A stretch of DNA of 64,000 nt. It comes from Lolium rigidum. Its lineage: Eukaryota > Streptophyta > Magnoliopsida > Poales > Poaceae. Below are positions 30,214-40,878 of this stretch, piece after piece. A program made the position numbers and the translations under genes. The stretch lies in contig NC_061512.1 of assembly GCF_022539505.1 (NCBI RefSeq), positions 155,231,962 through 155,295,961 on the forward strand. The letters are read 5' to 3'. The notes under the pieces were generated by a model. It searched no databases, was not told the origin of the DNA, and worked only from the letters and a program-made list of their open reading frames with translations. The number at the start of each line of letters is the position of its first letter. Positions within the stretch are counted from its first letter, which is position 1.

Positions 30214-33200
30214 CTAGGCGCCGGCTGGAGGAGGACCAGCCGGATCAGCACGAGGCGGCGGAGACTCCATCTCGATCTCATCTTCGAACTCCTCCTCGTC
30301 GTTAGACGGCGAGTTCGGGTCCTCGATGAAGATACGCTTGTCGACGAAGTCGGCGATGGCGCAGGCGCGGGCAAGCCGGGCGGTCTTGTTCTCCGCCGGG
30401 AGGTTTTCCTCCATGTCGGCCCGCCGGCACTCCAGCTGATCAAGGCTGACCTCGTCGTACCAGGAGAGCACGAAGGAGAGGGCCATATCGGCTCCGGCGC
30501 GTGCAGCCGAATCCTTCCAGTCGTGGAAGCGGTCAGGCGCCGTCTCCAGCCATTTGGCAAGGTCCTGCGGCAGCGTCTCGGTCGGCCACAGCAGCCGGAT
30601 CAGCTCCTCCGCCGCCTTCCGGAGTTCCCAGCCAAGCTTCGTGATGGGCTCGACGCGGGCGGCCATGGACGCCAGGTAGTCGTCCATGGAAAAAGCAAGT
30701 CAGAAGCTTATCGAAGGCAGAAAAATACGAATTTTCAAAGTAAGACTGGCGGCAGCCGGCAAGAACCGACTGCCCCCAGCCTGAAGATGGAGATTTCGAA
30801 GTCCAAAGTAAGACTGGCGGCAGTCGGCAAGAACCGATCGCCCTCAGCTCGAAGATGGAGATTCCGAAGTCCAAAGTAAGACTGGCGGCAGCTGGCAAGA
30901 ACCGACTGCCCTCAGCCTGAAGATGGAGATTTCGAAGTCCAAAGTAAGACTGGCGGCAGTCGGCAAGAACCGACTGCCCCTAGCCTGAAGATGGAGATTC
31001 CGAAGTCCAAAGTAAGACTGGCGGCAGCCGGCAAGAACCGACTGCCCTCGGCTCGAAGATGGAGATTCCGAAGTCCAAGTAAGAGCGGCGGCAGCCGACA
31101 AGAACCGACTGCCCCCAGCCTGAAGATGGAGATTCCGAAGTCCAAAGTAAGACTGGCGGCAGCCGGCAAGAACCGACTGCCCCCAGCGTAAAGATGGAGA
31201 TTTCGAAGTCCAAAGTAAGACTGGCGGCAGTCGGCAAGAACCGATCGCCCTCACCGAAGATGGAGATTCCGAAGTCCAAAGTAAGACTGGCGGCAGCCGG
31301 CAAGAACCGACTGCCCCCAGCCTGAAGATGGAGATTCCGAAGTCCAAAGTAAGACTGGCGGCAGCCGGCAAGAACCGACTGCCCCCAGCCTGAAGATGGA
31401 GATTCCGAAGTCCAAAGTAAGACTGGCGGCAGCCGGCAAGAACCGACTGCCCCCAGCCTGAAGATGGAGATAACGGAAAGATCAATTTCTGCCGCCGGCT
31501 GCCAACCTAAGCTGACAGCCGAAAGCCGGCAAAGGGGAAGGAAAGAAAGAACGCAATGACTCACCCGCCAAGCCGCGGTCGAGCCGGCTAATCTCCTCCA
31601 CCCACCGCTTGGCGGTGGCCGACAGCTCTTCAGACTTGGCGGTCACCTCTCGCTGAAGTTCAAGCCGCTGCCGCTCCACCTTCTCCAGTCGCTTGGACAG
31701 GCCCTCCACCTTCTCCTCCTCAGCCTTCCTGAGGGCGGCCAACTCCTTGAGATGGTTGGCCTCAAGCTTGCGCAGCCGCGTCAGCTCGCCGTCGGCCACC
31801 CTCAGCTTGGCAGCAGCAGCCCGGCCCGCCTCCTCGCTCTCGGCACACTGGGCGCGGGCGATCCGAAGATCCTCCTCTAGCTGCGGAACCCGAGCAGCTT
31901 CAGCTGCAGGACGACAAGAAAAATTATCAGCTGGATGAAATCAAAGAAAAAGAGTCAAGACAAAAGGAAGAAAATCTCACCCTTAACGGCCTCCAGCTCG
32001 CGAGCCAAGGCGGCCCGCTCGATCTTGGCCTTGTGGTAGCTGGTCACCACCTGGTTGTACAAGACGGTGCGTCGCTCCGCAACCGTCTGAGAGAAGGTTA
32101 GTTGTTTAGGCGAAACCCGGACCGGCTCCCAGCAGCCGGCCCATGCCTCGGAGGGCTACCAGGATAACAATAAAATTGCAAAAAACAAGAGAAGACATTT
32201 ACCTTGTCAGCATCCTCCAGCGTTGCCAGCTGGGCAATGGTCTCAGCGGCTTTGGCCTTGAGGCTGGCGCGGAAGCCGGAGAAGAACATCTTCATGGGCG
32301 CCGTGCCTGGCTGCCCCTCCCGGCTGATCACCTCGCAGGAGTCAGCCTGGTGCCATGCCTTCTCCATGGTGCCAGACGAGCCAAGGCTGGAGTCGGAGGC
32401 GGACGGCACGCTCAACAGCCTGGCGCCCTTGGCCACGTGGAGGCCTGAAGGTGGCACCGACGGACCCTTCGTCCTCACCAACGCCCGGGAGTCGGCGTCC
32501 CTCGAGCGCGCTGGCTCCTCCCTCAACGGCTCCTTCCCGGCCGGCTCCCCCCTCGGCGGCTCCGAAGCCGGAGGCGGCGCAGTCGAAGCAGTCGGCCCGG
32601 TGGGGGCCGCCTTCTCCGGCGTCAGATGCATCCCCTCAGGCGGCGTAGCCCCGCCGGCTCCAGTTTCAGGCGGCGCAGCCCCGCCGGCTCCAGCTCCGGC
32701 CGCTTGCGGCGCACCCCTGCCAGCCCCGGCCGGAGGCCCCAACAGTGGCGCGCGGCGCGGGAACAGCTCGTCCAAAGTGGGCCCCTGGGCCGACTCACCC
32801 TGGGCACCGCGGCCTGGCGCTGAAGGAGGTGCAGCCGAAGAAGACGCCCCCGTGGAAGGCGGCGTAGTCACAGGCGGCACGATGACGACAGGCGGCGCGC
32901 GCGCAAGCATCGAAGGCGGCGGCGTCGGTTCCCTTTGCCGCCGGAGCGGCGGCACAACGCGAGCAGCCGGCTGAGGGCCGCCGCCCTGGGTGAACTTTAT
33001 GGCAGCCCTAGTCGGACAAATAAAAGAAGATGAATACAAAGAAAGGAAAGAAAAGGAATCAAACAACGAAGAAAAAAAAAGACTCACCCGGTCGCCTCTG
33101 GAACCTTCTTGGGCCCCAGCTGGCGCTGCTTCTTGGCCCGGCTCTCCAGCGCGGCCGTGGACCCGCTGCCGGCCCGCTTCTTCCTCTTGGGCGCAGAAGT

Positions 33201-34393
33201 CGCCGACGCGGCAGGCGGCCTCGTGCGCAGAGGCACCGCGGGGATCGGCCCCGTGGCAGACGTCGCCGGCTCCTCCTCCTCCCGCTGCTCTGGCGAAGGC
33301 GGCGGGTTATGCTCCCCTTGGCCGCCCTGGTCGGGCACCTCAGGCAACTCGTCGTCGCCGGCTTGGTCAGCCGGATCAGCATGATCCGCCGTCCAGATCT
33401 TCTCAGCCAGGTCGCCATCCTCGATACCCTGGCGGTCGAAAAGCTGAAAACAAAACAAAATAAGTAAGTCGGCCATGCAGCCGCAAGCCGGAAGTCGGCC
33501 AAAGAACAAAGCCTTACCAACTCAGGCGGCGACGCTCGGTCGTGAGGCATCAGCCCCCAGTCCCAGTTCTTCGGCATGTTGGCCTTGGTGATGTTGTCCA
33601 CCCGGCGGGCGACCTGGGCCCTGGTGAGCTCGACCTTGGATGTCCGGGTTGGATCAAACCGGCCAGACATGTGCCCAATTTTGTGCACACGCATCTGGAG
33701 CGGCAGCACCCGGCGCTCGGTGTAGGTGCAGAGGAGGTCCTCGGCGCTCAGCCGGCCCTCTGTGACGCTGGCCCCCAGGAAGTCCCACAGAAGGTTTACC
33801 TCTGCGTCCGGGTCCGCCGACTTGGCGTTGTGGCCCCAGTTGAGCCGGCTGGTCGGGGGCGCCGGGTTATACTCCGGCAGGTTGAGCCGGTCGAAGGCCG
33901 GGTTGTCGTTCCGCACGTAGAAGAACGACATCTTCCAGTTCTTCACCGAATCCACTGTCGGGATCTTCGGGAAGGACGTACCTGTGCGGGGGTATATCGA
34001 GGCGGCGCCGCAGGTCCTCAGCTGGCCGTCAGTCGTCTGCGCCTTGATGTAGAAGAGGCGGCTCCAGAACTCCACGTCCGGCCACAAGCTGGCGTAGCCC
34101 TCCATGAAGGCCACATAGCAGCAGAGGAGGATGCAGGCGTTGGCCGGCAGATGATGAGGCTGCAGGCCGAAGAAATCCAGGAACTCGCGAAAAAAGGGAG
34201 AAGCCGGCAGGCCCAACCCTCGATCGAGGTGCGCCCCGAAGACCACGCGCTCGCCGGGTTCCGGCCTGGGCTCGATCTCGTCGCCGGGCGCCCTCGTGGC
34301 CACCCCCGCCGGAATCCGGCGGAGGCGCACCAGCCGCGCGATGTCGTCTTCACGCATGTACGAGCCCCTCCAGGAACCGCTCGGCTGGGCCAT
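30214..34393 (-). CDS. Six-exon antisense gene of G2 (gypsy-type transposon domain protein)
   Basis: Exons on the minus strand: 34393-33518, 33443-33088, 33007-32203, 32086-31981, 31903-31565, 30683-30214. Phases agree and the total is 2952 nt (983 aa). Exon 1 starts MAQPSGSWRG and contains GERVVFGAHLDRGLGLPASP and FLDFFGLQPHHLPANA, typical of the plant 'putative gypsy type transposon' domain (Pfam PF04195, from recall). Exon 2 is acidic then basic (KRKKRAGSG), exon 3 Pro/Ala-rich, exons 4-5 a long coiled coil (RLRKLEANHLKELAALRKAE), and exon 6 starts DDYLASMAARVEP. The expected exon 6 acceptor reads ccatgg, not ccatag, so splicing may be broken. A TATA box lies upstream. Function is unknown; similar antisense ORFs are known in Tat-branch elements. 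Confidence 0.7.
30720..31480. repeat. 68 bp VNTR, about 11 copies, in the last intron of the antisense gene
   Basis: gaagatggagat recurs at 30783, 30851, 30919, 30987, 31055, 31122, 31190, 31256, 31324, 31392 and 31460: spacing 68 bp with small variants. Each unit also has aagtaagactggcggcag and ggcaagaaccgactgcc. The last three units are nearly identical. Antisense open frames across it are repeat artefacts. Confidence 0.92.
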
Positions 34394-35226
34394 CGACAAG
34401 GAAGAAGAAGAAGAAGACCAAGGGAGACGGAAGGGCGAAGAAGAGCCGCTCCTCACCGGAGGAGAGCGCGGCGGAGAAGAGCGTGCCGTTGACGCGCTCG
34501 GCCCCGTGACGCCGGTGTGGCGGAGCGGCGACGACGGCCCGGCAGAAGAACGTCGGGGCAGCTGCCCGCCGGAGTTCGCCAGGGAAACGGTGGAGTTACC
34601 GCGCCGGAATGGAGAAGAGCTCGAGCGAGAAGCAGGGGCGAAGCGAGAGCGCGAGGAGGAAGAAAGGGGCAAGTGGCCGCCTCGGTGCCTCCCCCGCGGC
34701 ATTTATAGCCGCCTGCCACGGGCGGTTGGCCTATAAGTGGCGAACGTGGGCCACGTCCCCGGATTCATTGCGCCATAACTTCGCCCACGATCACGACGGT
34801 TACCGGAAATGGCCGCACCACGTCGCCCACGACCGCAAAGGATCCGGAGGGGACAACGATGTGACCATACGAAATGGCCACGCCGACCAGCCGTCAGAAC
34901 GGTCAAGTCGGGCGCAAGGCCCGAGGCGGCGGAGACTCCGGCGCGCCCAAGCCGGAGCCGGACGTCGAAACCAATCCGACCCCAAACTCTTGTAGCAAGA
35001 CGGAGGCATCATCGACACTTGTAAAACAGCAAAAGTTGCAGAAGCAAAAGAAACGTCCGGCTTGAGGAAGTCAGACGAAGCGAGCCGGATGAGGGCGCAG
35101 CCGGCTGAATGAAAATGCTCAGTCGGCCCCTCCAGGAGCCGCCAGACGCATGCGAGAGATATCTAGAAGCCAGGAAAACCTGCCTAGGTCCTTCTTAACG
35201 CAGGACCTTGCCAGCTTCGGGGGCTA
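34394..35226 (-). promoter_or_regulatory. Promoter region of the antisense gene, then G2 polypurine tract
   Basis: On the minus strand a TATAAAT box lies at 34707-34701 (context ggctataaatgcc), about 310 bp upstream of the ATG chosen at 34393. A second TATA-like sequence (ttatagg) lies near 34732. Adjacent to the 3' LTR the + strand has gcttcgggggctaa (about 35213-35226), the likely polypurine tract. No other ORF is supported here. Confidence 0.5.
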
Positions 35227-35526
35227 ATGTCGGGGGGAAGACCCCGGGTAGGGCAATGGACCCGGAGCGGCCGGCTTGAGGTCGGCCGGATCGCGGCAAA
35301 GGCCGGCTGAGGAGCAGCCGGCTGGAGCCGTGGCCGGCTGCCTCGGGAGCCGGCTGGCTCTAGGTCCTAGTCGGCTTGGCTGCGGCCCTCAACGCTGTAG
35401 CTGGGCCGGCTTCTACAAGCCATATCCGACTGGGGTTTATACCCTAGACCGACTCGAGGCTGGCGAGTCTTGCACTAGAAGGAACTGGGTAGGTGGTCCG
35501 GGTTCAAAGGTCCACGCTGACCTCAT
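35227..35526 (+). repeat. G2 3' LTR, first part
   Basis: Begins TGTCGGGGGGAAGACC after the polypurine tract. It matches the 5' LTR from 22373 onward starting at 35350, and is cut after gacctcat by G3. The final ctcat is the G3 target duplication. Confidence 0.9.
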
Positions 35527-37116
35527 TGATACGTCTCCAACGTATCGATAATTTCTTATGTTCCATGCCACTTTATTGATGATACCTACATGTTTTATGC
35601 ACATTATATGTCGTATTTACGCATTTTCTGGAACTAACCTATTAACAAGATGCCGAAGAGCCAGTTGCTGTTTTCTGCTGTTTTTGGTTTCAGAAATCCT
35701 AGTAAGAAAATATTCTCGGAATTGGACGAAATCTTCGCCCAGGGTCCTATTTTTGCATGGAGCTTCCAGAAGACCGAAGAGGGAAGGAAGTGGGGCCACG
35801 AGGTGGCCACACCATAGGGCGGCGCGGCCCAGGCCCTGGCCGCGCCGGTCTGTGGTGTGGGCCCCTCGCGCCGCCTCTTGACCTGCCCTTTCGCCTACTT
35901 AAAGCCCCCGTCGTGAAAACCCCAGTACCGAGAGCCACGATACGGAAAACCTTCCAGAGACGCCGCCGCCGCGAATCCCATCTCGGGGGATTCAGGAGAT
36001 CGCCTCCGGCACCCTGCCGGAGAGGGGATTCATCTCCGGAGGACTCTTCATCGCCATGATCGCCTCCGGAGTGATGAGTTAGTAGTTCACCCCTGGACTA
36101 TGGGTCCATAACAGTAGCTAGATGGTCGTCTTCTCCTTGTTGTGCTTCATTGTTGGATCTTGTGAGCTGCCTAACATGATCAAGATCATCTATCTGTAAT
36201 TCTATATGTTGTGTTTGTCGGGATCCGATGGATAGAGAATATTATGTTATGGTGATTATCAATCTATTGTTTATGTGTTGTTTATGATCTTGCATGCTCT
36301 CCGTTATTAGTAGAGGCTCGGCCAAGTTTTTACTCTTAACTCCAAGAGGGGGTATTTATGCTCGATAGTGGGTTCATGCCTCGCATTGACACCGGGACGA
36401 GTGATGAGAAAGTTCTAAGGTTGTGTTGTGCTGTTGCCACTAGGGATAAAACATTGATTCTATGTCTAAGGATGTAGTTGTCGATTACATTACGCACCAT
36501 ACTTAATGCAATTGTCTGTTGCTTTGCAACTTAATACTGAATGGGGTTCGGATGATTACCTGAAGGTGGACTTTTTAGGCATAGATGCAGTTGGATGGCG
36601 GTCTATGTACTTTGTCGTAATGCCCAATTAAATCTCACTATATTTATCATATCATGTACATGCATTGTTATGCCCTTCTCTATTTGTCAATTGCCCAACT
36701 GTAATTTGTTCACCCAACATGCTTTTATCTTATGGGAGAGACACCTCTAGTGAACTGTGGACCCCGGTCCTATTCTTTACATAGCATACAATCTACTGCA
36801 ATTGTGTTTTACTATTTTCTTTGCAAACATCTTCCACTCGATACGTTTAATCCTTTGTTACAGCAAGCCGGTGAGATTGACAACCTCACTGTTTCGTTGG
36901 GGCAAAGTACTTTGGTTTTGTTGTGCAGGTTCCACGTTGGCGCCGGAATCCCTGGTGTTGCGCCGCATCACATTTCGCGACCATCAACCTTCAACGTGCT
37001 TCTTGGCTCCTACTGGTTCGATTAAACCTTGGTTTCATACTGAGGGAAACTTGCTTCTATACGCATCATACCTTCCACTTGGGGTTCCCAACGGACGTGT
37101 GCATCTACGCGTATCA
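35527..37116 (+). repeat. G3 5' LTR (1590 bp)
   Basis: Near-identical to 56537-58128 (1592 bp). Example differences are tagtaagaaaatattc against tagtaaagaaatattc and cgcccaggg against cgccaatgg. Open frames inside it occur in both copies because they are duplicates, and are not supported as genes. Confidence 0.93.
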
Positions 37117-37125
37117 AGCTAAATT

Positions 37126-37145
37126 TCTGGCGCCGTTGCCGGGGA
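37126..37145 (+). other. G3 primer binding site
   Basis: tggcgccgttgccggggag lies about ten bases after the LTR end. This is the form typical of Athila/Tat-branch elements, usually assigned to tRNA-Asp. Confidence 0.7.
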
Positions 37146-37370
37146 GATCAAGACACGCTGCAAGGGGAGTCTCCACTTCTCAAATCTCTTTACTTTGTTT
37201 TTGTCTTGCTTTATTTTATTTACTACTTTGTTTGCTGCACCTAAACAAAACACAAAAAAATTAGTTGCTAGTTTTACTTTATTTATTGTCTTGCTCTCTA
37301 TATCGAAAACACAAAAAAATTAGTTACTCGCATTTACTTTATCTAGTTTGTTTTATTTACCGTTGCTAAA

Positions 37371-38786
37371 ATGAATACCCCTGAAAATACTAAGTTGTGT
37401 GACTTCACAAATGCAAATAATAATGATTTCCTATGCACACCTATTGCTCCACCTGCTACTACAGCAGAATTCTTTGAAATTAAACCTGCTTTACTAAACC
37501 TGGTTATGAGAGATCAATTTTCTGGTGTTAGTTCTGATGATGTTGCTGCCCATCTCAATAATTTTGTTGAACTTTGTGAAATGCAAAAGTATAAGGATGT
37601 AGATGGTGATATTATTAAATTGAAAGTGTTTCCTTTCTCTTTAAGAGGAAGAGCTAAAGATTGGTTGCTATCTTTGCCTAAGAATAGTATTGATTCATGG
37701 ACTAAATGCAAGGATGCTTTTATTGGTAGATATTATCCTCCCGCTAAAATTATATCTTTGAGAAGTAGCATAATGAATTTTAAGCAATTAGATACTGAAC
37801 ATGTTGCTCAAGCATGGGAGAGAATGAAAACTTTGGTAAAGAATTGCCCAACCCATGGACCGACTACTTGGATGATCATCCAAACCTTCTATGCAGGACT
37901 AAATTTTTCTTCGCGGAATTTATTCGATTCAGCTGCTGGAGGTACCTTTATGTCCATCACATTGGGGGTGGCTACAAAACTTCTTGATGATATGATGATA
38001 AATTACTCTGAATGGCACACGGAAAGAGCTCCACAAGGTAAGAAGGTAAATTCTGTTGAAGAAACCTCTTCCTTGAGTGATAAGATTGATGTGATTATGT
38101 CTATGCTTGTGAATGGTAGATCTAATGTTGATCCAAATAATGTTCCTTTAGCTTCATTGGTTGCTCAAGAAGAAAATGTTGATGTGAATTTCATTAAAAA
38201 TAATAATTTCAACAACAATGCTTATAGGAACAACTCTGGTAATAACTATAGGCCATATCCTTCTGCTAATGGTAATGGTTATGGTAATTCTTATGGGAAT
38301 TCTTACAACAATAATAGGAGTGTACCCTCTGGTCTTGAATCTATGCTTAAAGAATTTATTAGTACACAAACTTCTTTTAACAAATCTGTTGAGGAAAAGC
38401 TTGATAAAATTGATATTATTACTTCTAGAGTTGATAGACTTGCCTCCGATGTTAATCTTTTAAAATTGAAAGTTATGCCTAATAATGATATTGATAATAA
38501 GATTACTACTACAGCAAATGCCATCCAAGTTAGAATTAATGAGAATATAAGATTAATGGCTGAACTGCGTGCTAGGTGGGATAGAGAAGAAAATGAAAAA
38601 CTAGCTAAAGAGAATAATGTAGCTAAAGTTTGGACTATTACCACCACTAGTAATGCTAATTCTTCACATGTTGCTGCACCTCCTACTATCAATGGTAAAA
38701 TAATTGGTGTTGGCAATGTTTCTACTCCTAGTGCAAAGCGAACAAAACTGCCTGAAATTGCTAAAACTCGTCGAAACTGCTTGTGA
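37371..38786 (+). CDS. gag: G3 gag
   Basis: 471 codons starting MNTPENTKLCDF. The gag core includes FPFSLRGRAKDWLLSLP and WTKCKDAFIGRYYPPAK at residues ~85-130. An Asn/Gly/Tyr-rich stretch (NGNGYGNSYGNSYNNN) sits near 290-315 and a coiled-coil-like region (LDKIDIITSRVDRLASDV) near 340-370. It ends KTRRNCL, where a single-base change in phase separates it from the protease frame. No zinc knuckle is seen. Confidence 0.8.
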   Translation: MNTPENTKLCDFTNANNNDFLCTPIAPPATTAEFFEIKPALLNLVMRDQFSGVSSDDVAAHLNNFVELCEMQKYKDVDGDIIKLKVFPFSLRGRAKDWLLSLPKNSIDSWTKCKDAFIGRYYPPAKIISLRSSIMNFKQLDTEHVAQAWERMKTLVKNCPTHGPTTWMIIQTFYAGLNFSSRNLFDSAAGGTFMSITLGVATKLLDDMMINYSEWHTERAPQGKKVNSVEETSSLSDKIDVIMSMLVNGRSNVDPNNVPLASLVAQEENVDVNFIKNNNFNNNAYRNNSGNNYRPYPSANGNGYGNSYGNSYNNNRSVPSGLESMLKEFISTQTSFNKSVEEKLDKIDIITSRVDRLASDVNLLKLKVMPNNDIDNKITTTANAIQVRINENIRLMAELRARWDREENEKLAKENNVAKVWTITTTSNANSSHVAAPPTINGKIIGVGNVSTPSAKRTKLPEIAKTRRNCL

Positions 38787-39483
38787 TAAAACTGCTGAAA
38801 TTTTTTCCAACCTTGGGAACAATGATCCCATTGCTGTAGCTCATAATGATTTAGATTTTGATGATTGCCACATCTCTGAAGTTATAAAGTTCTTACAAAA
38901 ACTTGCTAAAAGTCCTAATGCTAGTGCTATAAATTTAGCCTTTACAAAACATATTACAAATGCTCTCATAAAAGCTAGAGAAGAGAAACTAAAACTTGAA
39001 ACTTCTATTCCTAGAAAGTTAGAAGATGGTTGGGAGCCCATCATTAAAATGAAATTCAATGACTTTGAATGTAATGCTTTATGTGATCTTGGTGCAAGTA
39101 TTTATGTTATGCCTAAAAAGATTTATGATATGCTTGACTTGCCACCATTGAAGAATTGTTATTTGGATGTTAATCTTGCCGATAATGTTAAAAAGAAACC
39201 TTTGGGGAGGATTGATAATGTGCACATTACGGTTAACAATAACCTTGTCCCCGTTGATTTTGTTGTCTTGGATATCGAATGCAATGCATCTTGTCCTATT
39301 GTGTTGGGAAGACCTTTTCTTCGAACTGTTGGTGCTGTTATTGATATGAGGGAAGGTAATATTAAATATCAATTTCCTCTCAAGAAAGGTATGGAACACT
39401 TCCCTAGAAAGAGAATGAAGTTGCCTTTTGGTTCTATTAGAACAAGTTATGATGTTGATGCTTCTACTCTCGATGTTACTTGA
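38704..39483 (+). CDS. pro: G3 protease-like region
   Basis: In the +1 frame relative to gag, the real reading probably enters near 38780 (VETACDKTAEIF). It has the retroviral-type aspartic protease signature CDLGASIYVMP (Asp at about 39087) and the second motif CPIVLGRPFL, then ends SLxDVT-like at TGA 39481-39483. The upstream overlap with gag (38704-38780) is a shadow. The frame change is best read as one indel. Confidence 0.7.
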   Translation: MVLAMFLLLVQSEQNCLKLLKLVETACDKTAEIFSNLGNNDPIAVAHNDLDFDDCHISEVIKFLQKLAKSPNASAINLAFTKHITNALIKAREEKLKLETSIPRKLEDGWEPIIKMKFNDFECNALCDLGASIYVMPKKIYDMLDLPPLKNCYLDVNLADNVKKKPLGRIDNVHITVNNNLVPVDFVVLDIECNASCPIVLGRPFLRTVGAVIDMREGNIKYQFPLKKGMEHFPRKRMKLPFGSIRTSYDVDASTLDVT

Positions 39484-40872
39484 TTTGCACTTTCTGCGCC
39501 TAGCTGAAAGGCGTTAAAGAAAAGCGCTTATGGGAGACAACCCATGTTTTTACTACAGCAATTTTTTGTTTTGTTGAGTCTTGGAAGTTGTTTACTACTG
39601 TAGCAACCTCTCCTTATCATGTTTTTGTGCCAAGTAAAGTTTCTATGTCAAAGTTGATGTTATATTTGGGATCGCTGCGCAGAAACAGCATTGCTGTCTG
39701 TCACGAATCTGGGCACAGGCCTCTGTAGAAAATTCGAAAAAATCTGCCAATTTACGAGCGTGATCCTCAGATATGTACGCAACTTTCATTAGTTTTGAGT
39801 TTTTCCATTTGAGCAAGTCTGGTGCCATTTTAAAATTCGTCTTTACGGACTGTTCTGTTTTTGACAGATTCTGCCTTTTATTTCGCATTGCCTCTTTTAC
39901 TATGTTGGATTCATTTCTTTGATCCATTAATGTCCAGTAGCTTTATGAAATGTCCAGAAGTGTAAAGAATGATTGTGTCACCTCTGAATGTGTGAATTAT
40001 TAATTGTGCACTAACACTCTAATGAGTTTGCTTGAAGTTTGGTGTGAAGGAAGTTTTCAAGGGTCAAGAGAGGAGAATGATATACTATGATCAAGAGGAG
40101 TGAAAGCTCTAAGCTTGGGGATGCCCCCGTGGTTCACCCCTGCATATTTTAAGAAGACTCAAGCGTCTAAGCTTGGGGATGCCCAAGGCATCCCCTTCTT
40201 CATCGACAACATCATCAGGTTCCTCCCCTGAAACTATATTTTTATTCAGTCACATCTTGTGTTCTTTACTTGGAGCGTCGGTTTGTTTTTGTTTTTGTTT
40301 TGTTTGAATAAAATGGATCCTAGCATTCACTTTGTGGGAGAGAGACACGCTCCGCTGTTGCATATGGACAAATATGTCCTTAGGCTTTACTCATAATGTT
40401 CAAGGCGAAGTTTCCTCTTCGTTAAATTGTTATATGGTTGGAATTGGAAAATGCTACATGTAGTAATTCTAAAATGTCTTGGATAATGTGATACTTGGCA
40501 ATTGTTGTGCTCATGTTTAAGCTCTTGCATCATATGCTTTGCACCCATTAATTAAGAAATACATAGAGCTTGCTAAAATTTGATTTGCATATTTGGTCTC
40601 TCTAAGGTCTAGATAATATCTAGTATTGAGTTTTGAACAACAAGGAAGACGGTGTAGAGTCTTATAATGTTTACAATATGTCTTTTATGTGAGTTTTGCT
40701 GTACCGGTTCATCCTTGAGTTTGCTTCAAATAACCTTGCTAGCCTAAACCTTGTATCGAGAGGGAATACTTCTCATGCATCCAAAATCCTTGAGCCAACT
40801 ACTATGTCATTTGTGTCCACCATACCTACCTACTACATGGTATTTCTCCGCCATTCCAAAGTAAATTGCTTG
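39484..40872. other. G3 non-coding internal region, left part
   Basis: AT-rich, with two copies of taagcttggggatgccc near 40110 and 40168, resembling the polypurine tract before the 3' LTR. No pol domain in any frame. It continues, after G4, at 55359. A 94-codon antisense open frame at 39643-39927 has no support as a gene. Confidence 0.7.
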
Positions 40873-40878
40873 AGTGCT

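Noticed and set aside
30844..31564. Long antisense frames (GSCRLPPVLLWTSESP repeats)
   Set aside because: They are translations of the 68 bp VNTR lying in an intron.
39643..39927. Antisense 94-codon frame in G3
   Set aside because: No domain, no start context and no conservation evidence; it lies within non-coding retrotransposon sequence.
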